Below, piece by piece: positions 21,149-29,540 of a stretch of DNA of 36,675 nucleotides. How positions within the stretch are numbered: the first letter of the stretch is position 1; the number at the start of each line of letters is the position of its first letter. Source of the DNA: an uncultured Candidatus Saccharibacteria bacterium (GTDB taxonomy: Bacteria > Patescibacteriota > Saccharimonadia > Saccharimonadales > Saccharimonadaceae); assembly GCA_947307225.1 (NCBI GenBank), contig CAMZIL010000008.1, positions 1 to 36,675 on the forward strand. Direction: 5' to 3'. Both the position numbers and the translations under genes were made by a program. The notes beneath the pieces are model-generated. The model was not told the DNA's origin. It made no database searches and worked only from the letters and a program-made list of their open reading frames with translations.

Positions 21149-23731
21149 ATGGCAGCAAATAATCTCGGTACAGCCTATATAAAGATAGCGCCGCAGATGG
21201 AGGGGCTTCAGAGTGCTATTTCAAAAGGGCTTCAAGGCGCTGTAAAGTCATCCGTTACATCAACAACAGCTATTGGCACAATTGTAGCTAAGGGCATGAA
21301 TGCCGCTATGAATGCGGTGACTAGCTCATTGGATCGCGCAATCTCTAGGGTAGATACGCTCAATGCATTTCCTAAGATTATGAAAAACATGGGCTTTACG
21401 GCTCAAGAATCCGAGGATGCAATCAATAAGCTCGCAGCTCGCATTGAGGGCTTACCAACAGCTCTTGATGAGATTGTCGTATATACGCAGCGTTTCGCAT
21501 CTACAACTGGGAATCTCAATAAGGGGCTTTATAATGCAACGAATCTTGCTATCGCATTCAATGATGCGGCTCTAGCAGGCGGTAAAGGCCAAGAGGCGGC
21601 GAACAGAGCATTCGAGCAGTTCGCGCAGGTCATTTCGAGAGGCCGTCCAACGATGCAGGACTGGAAGATCATGATGGAGGTCATGCCAGGTCAGCTAAGG
21701 CAGATGGCGCAGTATATGGGGCAGAATAATAAGTCGCTCCAAGAGTATGCTAAGAATGCGCAGAAGACAGTTGATGAGCTTGATGGCATGGATCTGTATA
21801 ACTGGATTAGCGCAGATAAGAATGAGCATGCCAGAGAGAGATTGCAGCAATTAACAGAATCCCTTATCGATTTGGATAATAAGGGCGGTGGTGGCATTAA
21901 GAGCTTCAAGGATCAGGTTGGCGATGCAACGAAAACTATCGGCAATGCGATTCGCCTCATTCCTCTCCGCATCAGCAAGGCTATTGCAGAAATCATCAAG
22001 AGCTTTGGCGCAGAGGACATCTATAATGCGATTGATGCATTTACATCTAGCTTCAAGAATGTCGGCAATTTCGTGGTAAAGAATATCGTGCCGGTCATCA
22101 AGAATGCGCTCATTCCAGCAATTAAGGGCGCATTTGAGGCGATTAAGGGATTCACGCAATTCGTATTGAGCAATCAGTATGTAGTAGATGTGTTGAAAAA
22201 TCTATTCACTACATTGGTAGCATTCAAGGCATTGTCTTTCCTTAAAACTGGCGTGTTGAATCTTGTAGGGGCTGGAACGGCTCTTGTGAAGAATGTGTCT
22301 GAAGGCATCTCGGTATTCAAGGCGGCGCATGGAGCTGGCCTAAGTTTAGGCTCATCCATCGGCGCTGTGGCTGGCCAAGTTGGGGGCTTGTCTGGATCGA
22401 TTTCCAGCGCAATATCTACGGCATTGAATCCGGCCACGATTATACTTGGAGGCCTTACGGTTGCGGTTCTTGGCTTGCAAGCAGCAGCTATTGGCTCGAC
22501 AAGAGATATGAATATCGCATCGAGGAAGGCAAGAGATTATGCAAGATCGCATTATGATTTAGCTAAGGCCGCAGAATCCGCAAAGAAAGCCCTCGATCTG
22601 CAAAAGCTAGCGGTAGAGGATTTGAAGACAGCCGAACTTGCGGCAACGAATGATGAAATCGCCGCGATTGAGGCTAAGAAGAATGTCCAGTTCTATCAGC
22701 AAGAAATGAATCGCCTTTTGAAAGAGGGCAAGCAGAATACAGATGAGTATCGCTTGGCGGAGTTGAATTATAATAAGGCTCTCGCAGAGCAAAAGATCGC
22801 AAATGATAAGCTTGCAGAATCGCAAAAGGTTGTCGCAGAGGAAAAGCAGAAATTGGATGATATAAATTCATCCGAGATATATAAGGCCAATCTCGCCATC
22901 GGTACGATCATGCGCGAGAACAAGGAATATGGCTCTTTGGCTGCCCAGCTCGATGCTCTTAAGAATCAGACCATCACTTATAAGGATGAGCATGGCAATA
23001 TGGTCGAGGCTACGAAAGCTAAGACAGAGGAAATGGTCAAGGGATGGGCAGAGCAGCTTGCATATGGTCGAGGCGAAACAGCTACGGCATGGCGGCAGAT
23101 TGTAGATATTGCGAATAAAGAAGGCATCTCATATGCAGAGGCTTGCGCTAAGTTCGGTAAAGAAGGCGGTAAAGATTTTACTGGCAATTTCAGCGTGGGG
23201 ATTAAGCAAGGCCAGCCATTGATGGAAACATCCGCAGAGGGTGCAGCAGAAGCCATTAAGGGCCAGCTAAGGCAAGCAAGCAGGGATGCGACATCGATAG
23301 GTTTTGATGTGTCATCTGGCTTGGCAACTGGTATCACGAATGGCAAAGGCAGAATCAGCGCAGCGGTAACGCAAGTATCCAGCTGGGTAAATAGCATGTT
23401 CAAGAGCAGCTTGAAAATTAACTCTCCATCTAAGCTCACGCAAGAGTTCGGTATGTGGCTCGATTTAGGCTTGGCAAAAGGCCTCAAAGATTATGCATAT
23501 GCCGCAGAGGATGCAGCAGCGATGACGGCAGAGCGAACAGCAAGCGCATTTGGCGGTAGTTTTGGCATGAATGGCAATATGAGCCAAGTCCAGCCGCAGA
23601 GTGGCCTTACAAGCGGAATGAATGGCTCTAATGGCCAAGTGGTGCAGTATAACACATTCAATGTCGATAGCGAGCTAGATGTAAAGGATGTATCTAAGCG
23701 CTTAGGATGGCAAGTAGCAACAGCATTGTAG
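21149..23731 (+). CDS. Tape measure protein
   Basis: An 860-aa protein, the largest single reading frame in the window. N-terminal 'GTAYIKIAPQMEGLQSAISKGLQGAVKSS' and 'IEGLPTALDEIVVYTQRFASTTGNLNKGLYNATNLAIAFNDAALAGGKGQEAANRAFEQFAQVISRGRPTMQDWKIMMEVMPGQLRQMA'-class sequence (residues about 95-190) match tape measures of Gram-positive siphoviruses. Hydrophobic stretches at about 335-375 and 425-450, a coiled coil around 470-580, and a C-terminal 'SGLATGITNGKGRISAAV' to 'INSPSKLTQEFGMWLDLGLAKGL' segment are typical. It sets tail length, is inserted during DNA entry, and interacts with the chaperones at 20088. No lysozyme or peptidase domain seen. Confidence 0.95.
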   Translation: MAANNLGTAYIKIAPQMEGLQSAISKGLQGAVKSSVTSTTAIGTIVAKGMNAAMNAVTSSLDRAISRVDTLNAFPKIMKNMGFTAQESEDAINKLAARIEGLPTALDEIVVYTQRFASTTGNLNKGLYNATNLAIAFNDAALAGGKGQEAANRAFEQFAQVISRGRPTMQDWKIMMEVMPGQLRQMAQYMGQNNKSLQEYAKNAQKTVDELDGMDLYNWISADKNEHARERLQQLTESLIDLDNKGGGGIKSFKDQVGDATKTIGNAIRLIPLRISKAIAEIIKSFGAEDIYNAIDAFTSSFKNVGNFVVKNIVPVIKNALIPAIKGAFEAIKGFTQFVLSNQYVVDVLKNLFTTLVAFKALSFLKTGVLNLVGAGTALVKNVSEGISVFKAAHGAGLSLGSSIGAVAGQVGGLSGSISSAISTALNPATIILGGLTVAVLGLQAAAIGSTRDMNIASRKARDYARSHYDLAKAAESAKKALDLQKLAVEDLKTAELAATNDEIAAIEAKKNVQFYQQEMNRLLKEGKQNTDEYRLAELNYNKALAEQKIANDKLAESQKVVAEEKQKLDDINSSEIYKANLAIGTIMRENKEYGSLAAQLDALKNQTITYKDEHGNMVEATKAKTEEMVKGWAEQLAYGRGETATAWRQIVDIANKEGISYAEACAKFGKEGGKDFTGNFSVGIKQGQPLMETSAEGAAEAIKGQLRQASRDATSIGFDVSSGLATGITNGKGRISAAVTQVSSWVNSMFKSSLKINSPSKLTQEFGMWLDLGLAKGLKDYAYAAEDAAAMTAERTASAFGGSFGMNGNMSQVQPQSGLTSGMNGSNGQVVQYNTFNVDSELDVKDVSKRLGWQVATAL

Positions 23732-23738
23732 GAGGAAT

Positions 23739-26264
23739 ATGAACAATCAAATTCAGCTAGTATTAAAAAGCTCCACAGCAGAAATGCCGCTCAATGATCA
23801 TGAGCTAGGCATTTATCTCGTTCCAGAGCTAGATGGTCTTGTAGGCTTGCCAGAGATTAGGACTACATCTGGCGTGAATGCTGGATATGATGGGGGATGG
23901 ACTTCAGCGCAGAATTATGATGCGAGATCCATCACTATTAGAGGGGTTATTGCAAATCAAGATGTGGCCACGGTTGAGCGCTTGCGAAAGCAGCTCGTTT
24001 CTTTGGCAGGTCAAGGCAAGAAAGAGGAGCTAACGCTCGATCTCGTTACGGAAGCAGGCAATGCCTATACGCTGCAAGTTAGGACTATCGCGCTAGATAT
24101 GGCGATGAAAAGCGTTCTCGAAAAGCAAGAGTTCATGTTGCAGCTAAGGGCAGATGATCCTTTGATTTATGATGCCTCTGAAAGCGCGCATGAGGCATTT
24201 ATTCAGGTGTCGAAAGCAACTGGTGGTTTTCTAATTGATTTTGAATTGCCGCTTGCTATTACTGGTGGCTCTGATGAGGCCGCTGTGGAGAATAATGGGT
24301 TTGAGCAAGTTCCAACTATCACGAAAATGTATGGTGCTTTGCATAATCCTAAGCTGGTCAATCAGACCACAAATCAGTTCATGCAGATTGAAGCAGATTT
24401 AGGGTTCTCCGAGGGGCAATGGGTCGATCCTAGCGAGCCAGTTGAAGGCAAAAGTATTACTATCAATGGCGCTCCAGCGGATGCTTCATTCGCAGATATT
24501 CAGCTAAAGGGCGATACTTCACAAGCTGGCACGCCAACTCCATCAGCTCCAGTAGCAGTCAAGACCGTTACTGGCGAGAATGTGGTCAAGATTTGTGGCA
24601 AGAATTTGGCTGGGGATGCTCTGGTCGGAAGTATATCGTGGAACGGTACGGTGGTCACTTTCAATGGCGATGAGATTAAGGTCAGCAAGACAGGAACAGG
24701 CGGTATTACGGCAAATGCCCACACAAAAACTCAATATATGCCATTGAAAAATGGCGAATCCTATGCGTTCAGCATGATGTATAAGAGAGGAACTATTGTT
24801 AGGAGCGGCACAGAATCGTATTACTGGCGCTTTTTCGTATATGGCGTGTCGGCAGATGGAACGAAAACGCAATTATCGAATGCTATCTCAATCCCTAATA
24901 ATACAGCTACGCCATCAGCTACTGCTGTCGTAACGCCAACGCAAGATTATGTTGGGTTCGCACTTGGTACATATATCGCAGGCAATACAACGCCAACCAC
25001 AGATGGCGATGTCTATTTCGATGTCCAAATTGAAAAAGGTTCGGCCACCGATTTCGAGCCATATCAAGGGCAGAGCTATGAGGTCAATCTTGGGAAGAAC
25101 TTGTTCGATGCTCCAGTTATTTTATCGGCGACAATCACCTCGTATGCAGGAGGAACGGCATCGGCGACGGCAGACACAATTTCTATTTCAGCAACAAGCT
25201 CTGATGCCTATGCTCCAAATATAGGGACAGGCTCGGCGTATATGGGCGATAGCTTCTATGTGGACGTCAAGGACGTAGACAACGCTACGTTATCGTTCTC
25301 CGCAAGCAGTTCGAACGGCGTCAAGGTCATTTGCTATGGTTACAACCCATCGACGAATAGACATGTGAATTTAGGCACAGTTAGCTCAATAACGAGCAAA
25401 ACTTATAGTGTTGCGAGCTATGATAAGATTTTGCTTCGTTTTGGGAATACCGCGAACGGCACGACACTCACATACTCAGATATTCAGCTCGAGCTTGGCT
25501 CAACGGCTACCACCTACGCTCCATACTTCACCCCTATCGAACTCTGCAAGGTAGGCAATTATCAGGACTACATTTACAAGGACGGGAACGATTGGAAGAT
25601 CCACAAAGCGGTTAGCAAAGTGGTGTTAGATGGCAGCGAAACTTGGGACATAGCATCTGGCACATACTACACAGCGGTTATTACAGATTACGCAACGAGC
25701 TATAATGTTCCGTTCAGCCAATACTACCCTGGCAACACAAATGTTGTTTCTGCAGGCGCTTGTCCGAGTGGCAAAATTGCATTCATAAACACTGATATGA
25801 GCTACCGTTTCTATATTAGAGATTCTAGCTACGCCGATACGACTGCACTAAAAACATGGCTTCAGAGCCACAATATGACAGTGTATTACGCTCTTGCCAC
25901 TCCAACCGATACAGAGATTACGAATGAGGCTCTTGTAGCGCAGCTTGAGGAGCTTCTCAATAATGCGAGTATGTATAATCCGCAAACGAATATCTCATCG
26001 CAGTTTGCGGTAGGCAACGAGCAAGGGGAGCTTGAGGTGTCATATTATACGAGCAAGACCCCAGATATTAGAGATGAGCTTATCATCGACTCTCGGCTAC
26101 GCACTATCACGCTAAATGGGGTAGATGTCTATCATCTCAAAACGGCTGGATCAGAGTTTATCATGCTGGCTCCAGGAGAGAATAGGCTATCGCTAGAATC
26201 TGACATTCCTGGGGACAATGGCTATGCTCAAGTTAGCTATAAGCAAGGCTACCTAAGTATCTAG
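23739..26264 (+). CDS. Distal tail protein (Dit) with a large carbohydrate-binding-type insertion
   Basis: An 841-aa protein. Residues 1-225 are a Dit-type (Sipho_tail) N-terminal part ('WTSAQNYDARSITIRGVIA', 'KQEFMLQLRADDP'). The last about 60 residues ('DELIIDSRLRTITLNGVDVY', 'FIMLAPGENRLSL') complete the Dit C-terminal domain. Between these, about residues 227-780 are inserted. The insert contains two similar beta-sandwich modules: each begins with a 'GKNL' box (about residues 287 and 452) and ends in 'QIEKGSATDFEPY' or 'QLELGSTATTYAPY' (about 430 and 585), followed by 'YQDYIYKDGNDWKIHKAV'. Such modules bind host saccharides in evolved Dit proteins. From about 25120 to 25940 codons switch to TAC/AAC/GAC, suggesting recent acquisition. 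Confidence 0.85.
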   Translation: MNNQIQLVLKSSTAEMPLNDHELGIYLVPELDGLVGLPEIRTTSGVNAGYDGGWTSAQNYDARSITIRGVIANQDVATVERLRKQLVSLAGQGKKEELTLDLVTEAGNAYTLQVRTIALDMAMKSVLEKQEFMLQLRADDPLIYDASESAHEAFIQVSKATGGFLIDFELPLAITGGSDEAAVENNGFEQVPTITKMYGALHNPKLVNQTTNQFMQIEADLGFSEGQWVDPSEPVEGKSITINGAPADASFADIQLKGDTSQAGTPTPSAPVAVKTVTGENVVKICGKNLAGDALVGSISWNGTVVTFNGDEIKVSKTGTGGITANAHTKTQYMPLKNGESYAFSMMYKRGTIVRSGTESYYWRFFVYGVSADGTKTQLSNAISIPNNTATPSATAVVTPTQDYVGFALGTYIAGNTTPTTDGDVYFDVQIEKGSATDFEPYQGQSYEVNLGKNLFDAPVILSATITSYAGGTASATADTISISATSSDAYAPNIGTGSAYMGDSFYVDVKDVDNATLSFSASSSNGVKVICYGYNPSTNRHVNLGTVSSITSKTYSVASYDKILLRFGNTANGTTLTYSDIQLELGSTATTYAPYFTPIELCKVGNYQDYIYKDGNDWKIHKAVSKVVLDGSETWDIASGTYYTAVITDYATSYNVPFSQYYPGNTNVVSAGACPSGKIAFINTDMSYRFYIRDSSYADTTALKTWLQSHNMTVYYALATPTDTEITNEALVAQLEELLNNASMYNPQTNISSQFAVGNEQGELEVSYYTSKTPDIRDELIIDSRLRTITLNGVDVYHLKTAGSEFIMLAPGENRLSLESDIPGDNGYAQVSYKQGYLSI
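26200..26228 (+). promoter_or_regulatory. Internal promoter TCTGACA-N17-TATGCT
   Basis: CTGACA 26200-26205 preceded by T, 17-base spacer, TATGCT 26223-26228, inside the end of the Dit gene. The -35 uses a GAC codon in a stretch where aspartate is otherwise mostly GAT. It could boost the Tal and fibre genes. Confidence 0.4.
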
Positions 26265-26273
26265 GAGGGAAAC

Positions 26274-27368
26274 ATGGCCAAGTACGCAATAGAAATCTGG
26301 AGTAAGGATGGGATACCTATCGCCGATATTCGCCAAATCTGTACGAATTTCTCATGGTCTAAAACATTGAATGGTTCAGAGAGCATAGGATTTACGGTAG
26401 ATCTCAAGAGGCTAGAGGATATTCTCAAATCTGTGGGCTATGCTAATGATCCATTCGGATTCATGGAGGTGGGGCGTTGCGATATTCGCATCAAGCGCAA
26501 TGGCAAGTATATCGTGGGCGCGAATATCTATCGTTTCCAATATACATCTAGCTATAATTCCATCACTATGAGGGTGGATTGTGTCGGCTATCTTAATTTC
26601 TATAAAACTCAATATATCTCGGCTAGCTATTCCAATGTTCCGCAAGAGGATATTATGTGGGATGTCATAGCTAGGTGCAATGAAAAGTCTGGTGGGGATT
26701 ATGGCATTAGGAGGGGAACGCATACTGGCGAGAGCGTGAATAGGGATCGCAATTATGAGCGCAAAGAGGTTGCTAGCCTTATCCAGCAAATGAGCAATGT
26801 CATCAATGGTTGCGATTTTGAATTTACGCCGGATAAGATATTCAACACATATCAAACGAAAGGCACTTATAGGCCATCGGTTCGCTTGGTCTATCCCGGC
26901 AATATCCAATCATTCAATTTCACGAGAACGCTAGATAAGGTCGCAAATTATATCTATGGCATCGGCTCTGGAACTGGAGATGATGCGCTTCAGAGCCAGG
27001 CGGAAGACCATAATTCCGAGGAATATATGTATAGGCGAGAGAAAATCTCGATGTGGAACTCGGTCACGGATCAAGGCACGCTAGATGAGCATACAGATTC
27101 GGTTCTGCATTCGGCGGCAAATATCATTGAGTTGCCAAATATAATAGTCAGAGATAATGAGCTAGATATGAGCGAGCTTGATGTAGGCGATACCATCAAG
27201 GTAGAGCTAGGCGCATTCGCATCCATCTCTCATGTGAGCGGAGATTATAGAATCACGAATATCGTGTGCAATGTCGATGATAATGATTCTGAATCTGTGC
27301 AGCTAGATTTCGATGGCCTAGATATTGAGCAGCTAATTCTAAATCAGGAGAATGAGAATAATGGATAG
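26274..27368 (+). CDS. Tail-associated (Tal/Gp37-like) baseplate protein
   Basis: A 364-aa protein immediately after Dit (GGAGG upstream, 9-base gap). The sequence follows the siphovirus tail-endopeptidase-like/ReqiPepy6 Gp37 class: 'AIEIWSKDGIPIADIRQ', 'LNGSESIGFTVDLKRLEDIL', 'KYIVGANIYRFQYTSSYNSITMRVDCVGYLNFYKTQYI', a middle domain with 'LVYPGNIQSFNFTRTLDKVANYIYGIGSGTGDD', and 'LDVGDTIKVELGAF'. It would cap the tail tip as the baseplate hub. No peptidase domain is attached. Overlaps the fibre gene start. Confidence 0.85.
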   Translation: MAKYAIEIWSKDGIPIADIRQICTNFSWSKTLNGSESIGFTVDLKRLEDILKSVGYANDPFGFMEVGRCDIRIKRNGKYIVGANIYRFQYTSSYNSITMRVDCVGYLNFYKTQYISASYSNVPQEDIMWDVIARCNEKSGGDYGIRRGTHTGESVNRDRNYERKEVASLIQQMSNVINGCDFEFTPDKIFNTYQTKGTYRPSVRLVYPGNIQSFNFTRTLDKVANYIYGIGSGTGDDALQSQAEDHNSEEYMYRREKISMWNSVTDQGTLDEHTDSVLHSAANIIELPNIIVRDNELDMSELDVGDTIKVELGAFASISHVSGDYRITNIVCNVDDNDSESVQLDFDGLDIEQLILNQENENNG

Positions 27369-27984
27369 AAGCGCGGATAATATCGGTCAAATCATCAATG
27401 ATATTCAGAGAGATTTGGAAGAATTGAAAACGATGCAGATAAGCGGAGGGGGAGATATTCCAGATGGTTCGATTACGGAATCCAAGCTTGCAGATAGTGC
27501 AGTATCCTCTGCAAAGATTGCGGATGGAGCTATAACAACAGCGAAGATTAGCAATGGCGCTGTTACGGTGGATAAGGTCGATTGGTCTGGCGTGGCCAAT
27601 CATGCATGGACAGATGGGACATATGCATCTGGCTATAAGGCATCTACCAATCAGGGCTTCATGCAGAAAATCCAAGCTTGTATAGTAGGCGGATTCCTAT
27701 ATATCCGCTGGGGCGCATCTCCAAATACAGGAAACTTTCCGGCTGGGACTGAAGTTATAATCGGGAGCATTCCATCTGTGATAGATGGATTCGATGTTTC
27801 AAATCTAGTTCAAGATAGCGGAACAACAAAGAGAATACCGCGTTTCTATGCCTCTGGCTCTGCTGCCGCTCCAGGCATGTTTATGCTTGTCGGCCTAAAT
27901 ATAAAAGTGGCGATGGCTAATGCTTGTAGCTGGGCCTGTGGCGAAGCGATGCTGCCGATAAATTATGATATGAGTATCAGCTAG
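27361..27984 (+). CDS. Short tail fibre / receptor-binding protein
   Basis: A 207-aa protein, ATG 27361 overlapping the Tal stop. N-terminal coiled helix ('DNIGQIINDIQRDLEELKTM'), then three tandem copies of an 'SKLADSAV / AKIADGAI / AKISNGAV' repeat (residues about 45-75), the shaft motif of many trimeric phage fibres. A C-terminal 120-residue globular domain ('HAWTDGTYASGYKASTNQ...', with 'GFLYIRWGASPNTGNFPAGTEVIIGSIPS') is the likely host-binding head. Its final position in the tail operon supports a receptor-binding role. Confidence 0.8.
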   Translation: MDRSADNIGQIINDIQRDLEELKTMQISGGGDIPDGSITESKLADSAVSSAKIADGAITTAKISNGAVTVDKVDWSGVANHAWTDGTYASGYKASTNQGFMQKIQACIVGGFLYIRWGASPNTGNFPAGTEVIIGSIPSVIDGFDVSNLVQDSGTTKRIPRFYASGSAAAPGMFMLVGLNIKVAMANACSWACGEAMLPINYDMSIS

Positions 27985-27992
27985 GAGGCTCT

Positions 27993-28313
27993 ATGGGTAA
28001 TAGAATCTTGCCAGATGGTTCGGTGCTAGAAGATCCAGTATGGCAGCAGGTCAGGAAGCGTGCGATTGCGAGCAAAGATCCAGTATGTGCGCTATGTGGA
28101 AATCCTATCGATATGGAAGCGCCACCGCATACGCCGATGGCTTGCGAGGTGGATCATATCATTCCAGTAAGCCGAGGTGGTGCGCCTTATGATATAGATA
28201 ATCTCCAATTAACGCATTCGAGGTGCAATAGGCAAAAGTCGAATCGGTTGCGCGAGGATTATGATGATTCCGATCCTAATGCCAATCTTTGCCCTCTCTC
28301 TAATAACTGGTAG
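27993..28313 (+). CDS. HNH endonuclease (packaging type)
   Basis: A 106-aa protein of the small McrA-like HNH class: 'CALCGNPI' and 'HSRCNRQKS' supply a zinc site; 'CEVDHIIPVSRGGAPYDIDNLQLTH' is the beta-beta-alpha metal fold with the catalytic histidine. Such proteins often lie beside terminase genes and assist end cutting in cos phages. Here it is separated from the terminase by lysis genes. It differs from the two NUMOD4-type HNH genes. GGAGG precedes the ATG. Confidence 0.9.
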   Translation: MGNRILPDGSVLEDPVWQQVRKRAIASKDPVCALCGNPIDMEAPPHTPMACEVDHIIPVSRGGAPYDIDNLQLTHSRCNRQKSNRLREDYDDSDPNANLCPLSNNW

Positions 28314-28322
28314 GAAGCGTAT

Positions 28323-28351
28323 CTGACAATAGCCCATCTTTGGGCTATTTT
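28323..28351 (+). promoter_or_regulatory. Lysis promoter TCTGACA-N17-TATTTT
   Basis: CTGACA 28323-28328, 17-base spacer, TATTTT 28346-28351. The spacer is the stem-loop of the preceding terminator. Predicted start near 28358; AAGGAGG and ATG 28378 follow. Confidence 0.6.
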
Positions 28352-28352
28352 T
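28328..28352 (+). terminator. Intrinsic terminator overlapping the lysis promoter
   Basis: AATAGCCCA / TGGGCTATT form a perfect 9-bp stem, loop TCTT, then TTT. Its 3' arm and T run coincide with the -10 box of the lysis promoter. Confidence 0.8.
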
Positions 28353-28377
28353 GAGCCATAAGTAAGGAGGTTGCTAT

Positions 28378-28983
28378 ATGGCAAACTTTGAGCAGCTAAA
28401 GCCATTCGATCCTAAGAAAATGGGGAATAAGAAGGGCTATTGCTTGCAAAATGTCGCAAAAGGGTTTGGGGCGTATCCATCATCTAATCCTAGCGGCAGC
28501 GCTAAGGCGGATATGCAAGCTAATAAGAATAGGGGAACATTCCATGCTGGAGTGGCAGATATTCCATCTAATTGTGCAGTTCCTATCTATATCCAATCAT
28601 CCTCGCAGTATGGGCATATCGAGGTATGGGATAAAGGCGTGTATTGGAATGATGGCAAAAAGACCAATAATCCTGGAAAGATTCTAGGCTGGGGCGAATG
28701 GTGCAATGGTTTCCAGATTGTAAAGAAATCGAGCAGAAAGTCATTCTTGCCAGCTAAGGGCTATTGGTGCAAGTATGATCAAGATGAAAGGGTAGCAGCT
28801 CTAGCTCGCTTTATGCGCAGGGAATTTCCAGCCTATACGCCAGCTAAGGCATTAGGCCCAATCTACGGCGATGCATTAAGCGCGAGCATTATGCGATTCC
28901 AAAAAAATACTGGCTTGTATCCTGACGGCATGACAGGGCCGCTCACATATAAGAAATTGCAGAGCTATGGTTTCGTATATTAA
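28378..28983 (+). CDS. Endolysin: CHAP-like amidase/peptidase with peptidoglycan-binding domain
   Basis: A 201-aa protein. The N-terminal half is a cysteine peptidase/amidase-like domain: 'GYCLQNVAKGFG' with a candidate nucleophile C22, 'TFHAGVADIP', and 'YGHIEVWDKGVYWND' with a candidate catalytic H81, the C...H order of CHAP/NlpC-type enzymes. Residues about 137-200 ('RVAALARFMRREFP', 'YGDALSASIMRFQKNTGLYPDGMTGPLTYKKLQSYGF') form a PG_binding_1 domain. No signal peptide, so export depends on the holin at 29101. AAGGAGG precedes the ATG. Confidence 0.9.
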   Translation: MANFEQLKPFDPKKMGNKKGYCLQNVAKGFGAYPSSNPSGSAKADMQANKNRGTFHAGVADIPSNCAVPIYIQSSSQYGHIEVWDKGVYWNDGKKTNNPGKILGWGEWCNGFQIVKKSSRKSFLPAKGYWCKYDQDERVAALARFMRREFPAYTPAKALGPIYGDALSASIMRFQKNTGLYPDGMTGPLTYKKLQSYGFVY

Positions 28984-29056
28984 GCATAGGCTTTCTCATT
29001 GAGAATTTGAGAGCCGAGATGGGTAATTTATCAACTTTTGCAGAAAAAGCCCATAG

Positions 29057-29091
29057 AAGCGGAATCATGAGCTTGTAGGGCATATTTGAAA
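29057..29091 (+). repeat. Upstream element, copy 3 of 3
   Basis: AAGCGGAAT, 7 bases, TTGTAGGGC, 5 bases, TTGAAA, matching the copies at 11709 and 19043. Here the last hexamer differs, no -10 box is found 17 bases downstream, and the holin ATG follows 9 bases later. The element may act as a binding site without a promoter, or be decayed. Confidence 0.4.
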
Positions 29092-29100
29092 GGAATATAT

Positions 29101-29403
29101 ATGGCAACAAAGAAATCTAGTGAAGTGAAGCAGAAAGTATATAAGAAAGCTCCATCCAAGAAGGTAGTAGAGCAAGAGCCAAAGAGCATCTTTAGCATCT
29201 CTAATTCTGCCTATGATGTGATTAAGAAAATCGTGGCGATTCTGCCGCTATTTACGGCTCTGTATGTAGCTTTGGCCAATATCTGGGGCTGGGGCTTTGG
29301 CGAGCAGATTGATGCAACAATCACGGCAATCATCGCATTCTTGAATGGTTTGCTTGGTGTGTTTATGCTTGCTAGCTCGAAAGTCTATCGCAATAGCAAA
29401 TAG
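29101..29403 (+). CDS. Holin
   Basis: A 100-aa protein starting at ATG 29101, AAAGGA upstream. Lysine-rich N-terminus (about 35 residues), then two transmembrane segments at about residues 42-62 ('IKKIVAILPLFTALYVALANI') and 72-92 ('TITAIIAFLNGLLGVFMLAS') with a short basic tail. The size, layout and position directly after an endolysin without a signal peptide fit a class II-type phage holin that releases the endolysin. Confidence 0.85.
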   Translation: MATKKSSEVKQKVYKKAPSKKVVEQEPKSIFSISNSAYDVIKKIVAILPLFTALYVALANIWGWGFGEQIDATITAIIAFLNGLLGVFMLASSKVYRNSK

Positions 29404-29410
29404 TCTTGGC

Positions 29411-29498
29411 GGAGGGTTATCCCTCCAGCCTTGATTGGGCTGTTCTAGCGTAGTGGCCTAATAGCGTTAGAACACCCCAACTAGGGCTTAGATCCTAG
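29411..29498 (+). ncRNA. Cluster of four tandem hairpins after the holin gene
   Basis: In order: GGAGGG/CCCTCC with a TTAT loop (29411-29426); AGCC/GGCT (29427-29441); GTTCTAGCG/CGTTAGAAC, 9 bp with one G-T pair and a 14-base loop (29442-29473); CTAGG/CCTAG (29481-29498). The gene-free stretch is 29404-29540. No terminator T run, T-loop or CCA end, so it is neither an obvious terminator nor a tRNA. It may be a structured mRNA element or RNA-processing site between lysis and later genes. Confidence 0.4.
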
Positions 29499-29540
29499 AT
29501 GTTCATTAAGAGTAGAAATCCAAGAAAGGGGGGCGTTCCT

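Noticed and set aside
29073-29101. TTGTAG-N17-TATATA as a holin promoter
   Set aside because: The -10 would overlap the holin start codon and the start would fall inside the gene.
29411-29498. tRNA in the post-holin hairpin cluster
   Set aside because: No cloverleaf: no T-loop GTTCRA, no CCA end, stem lengths do not fit.
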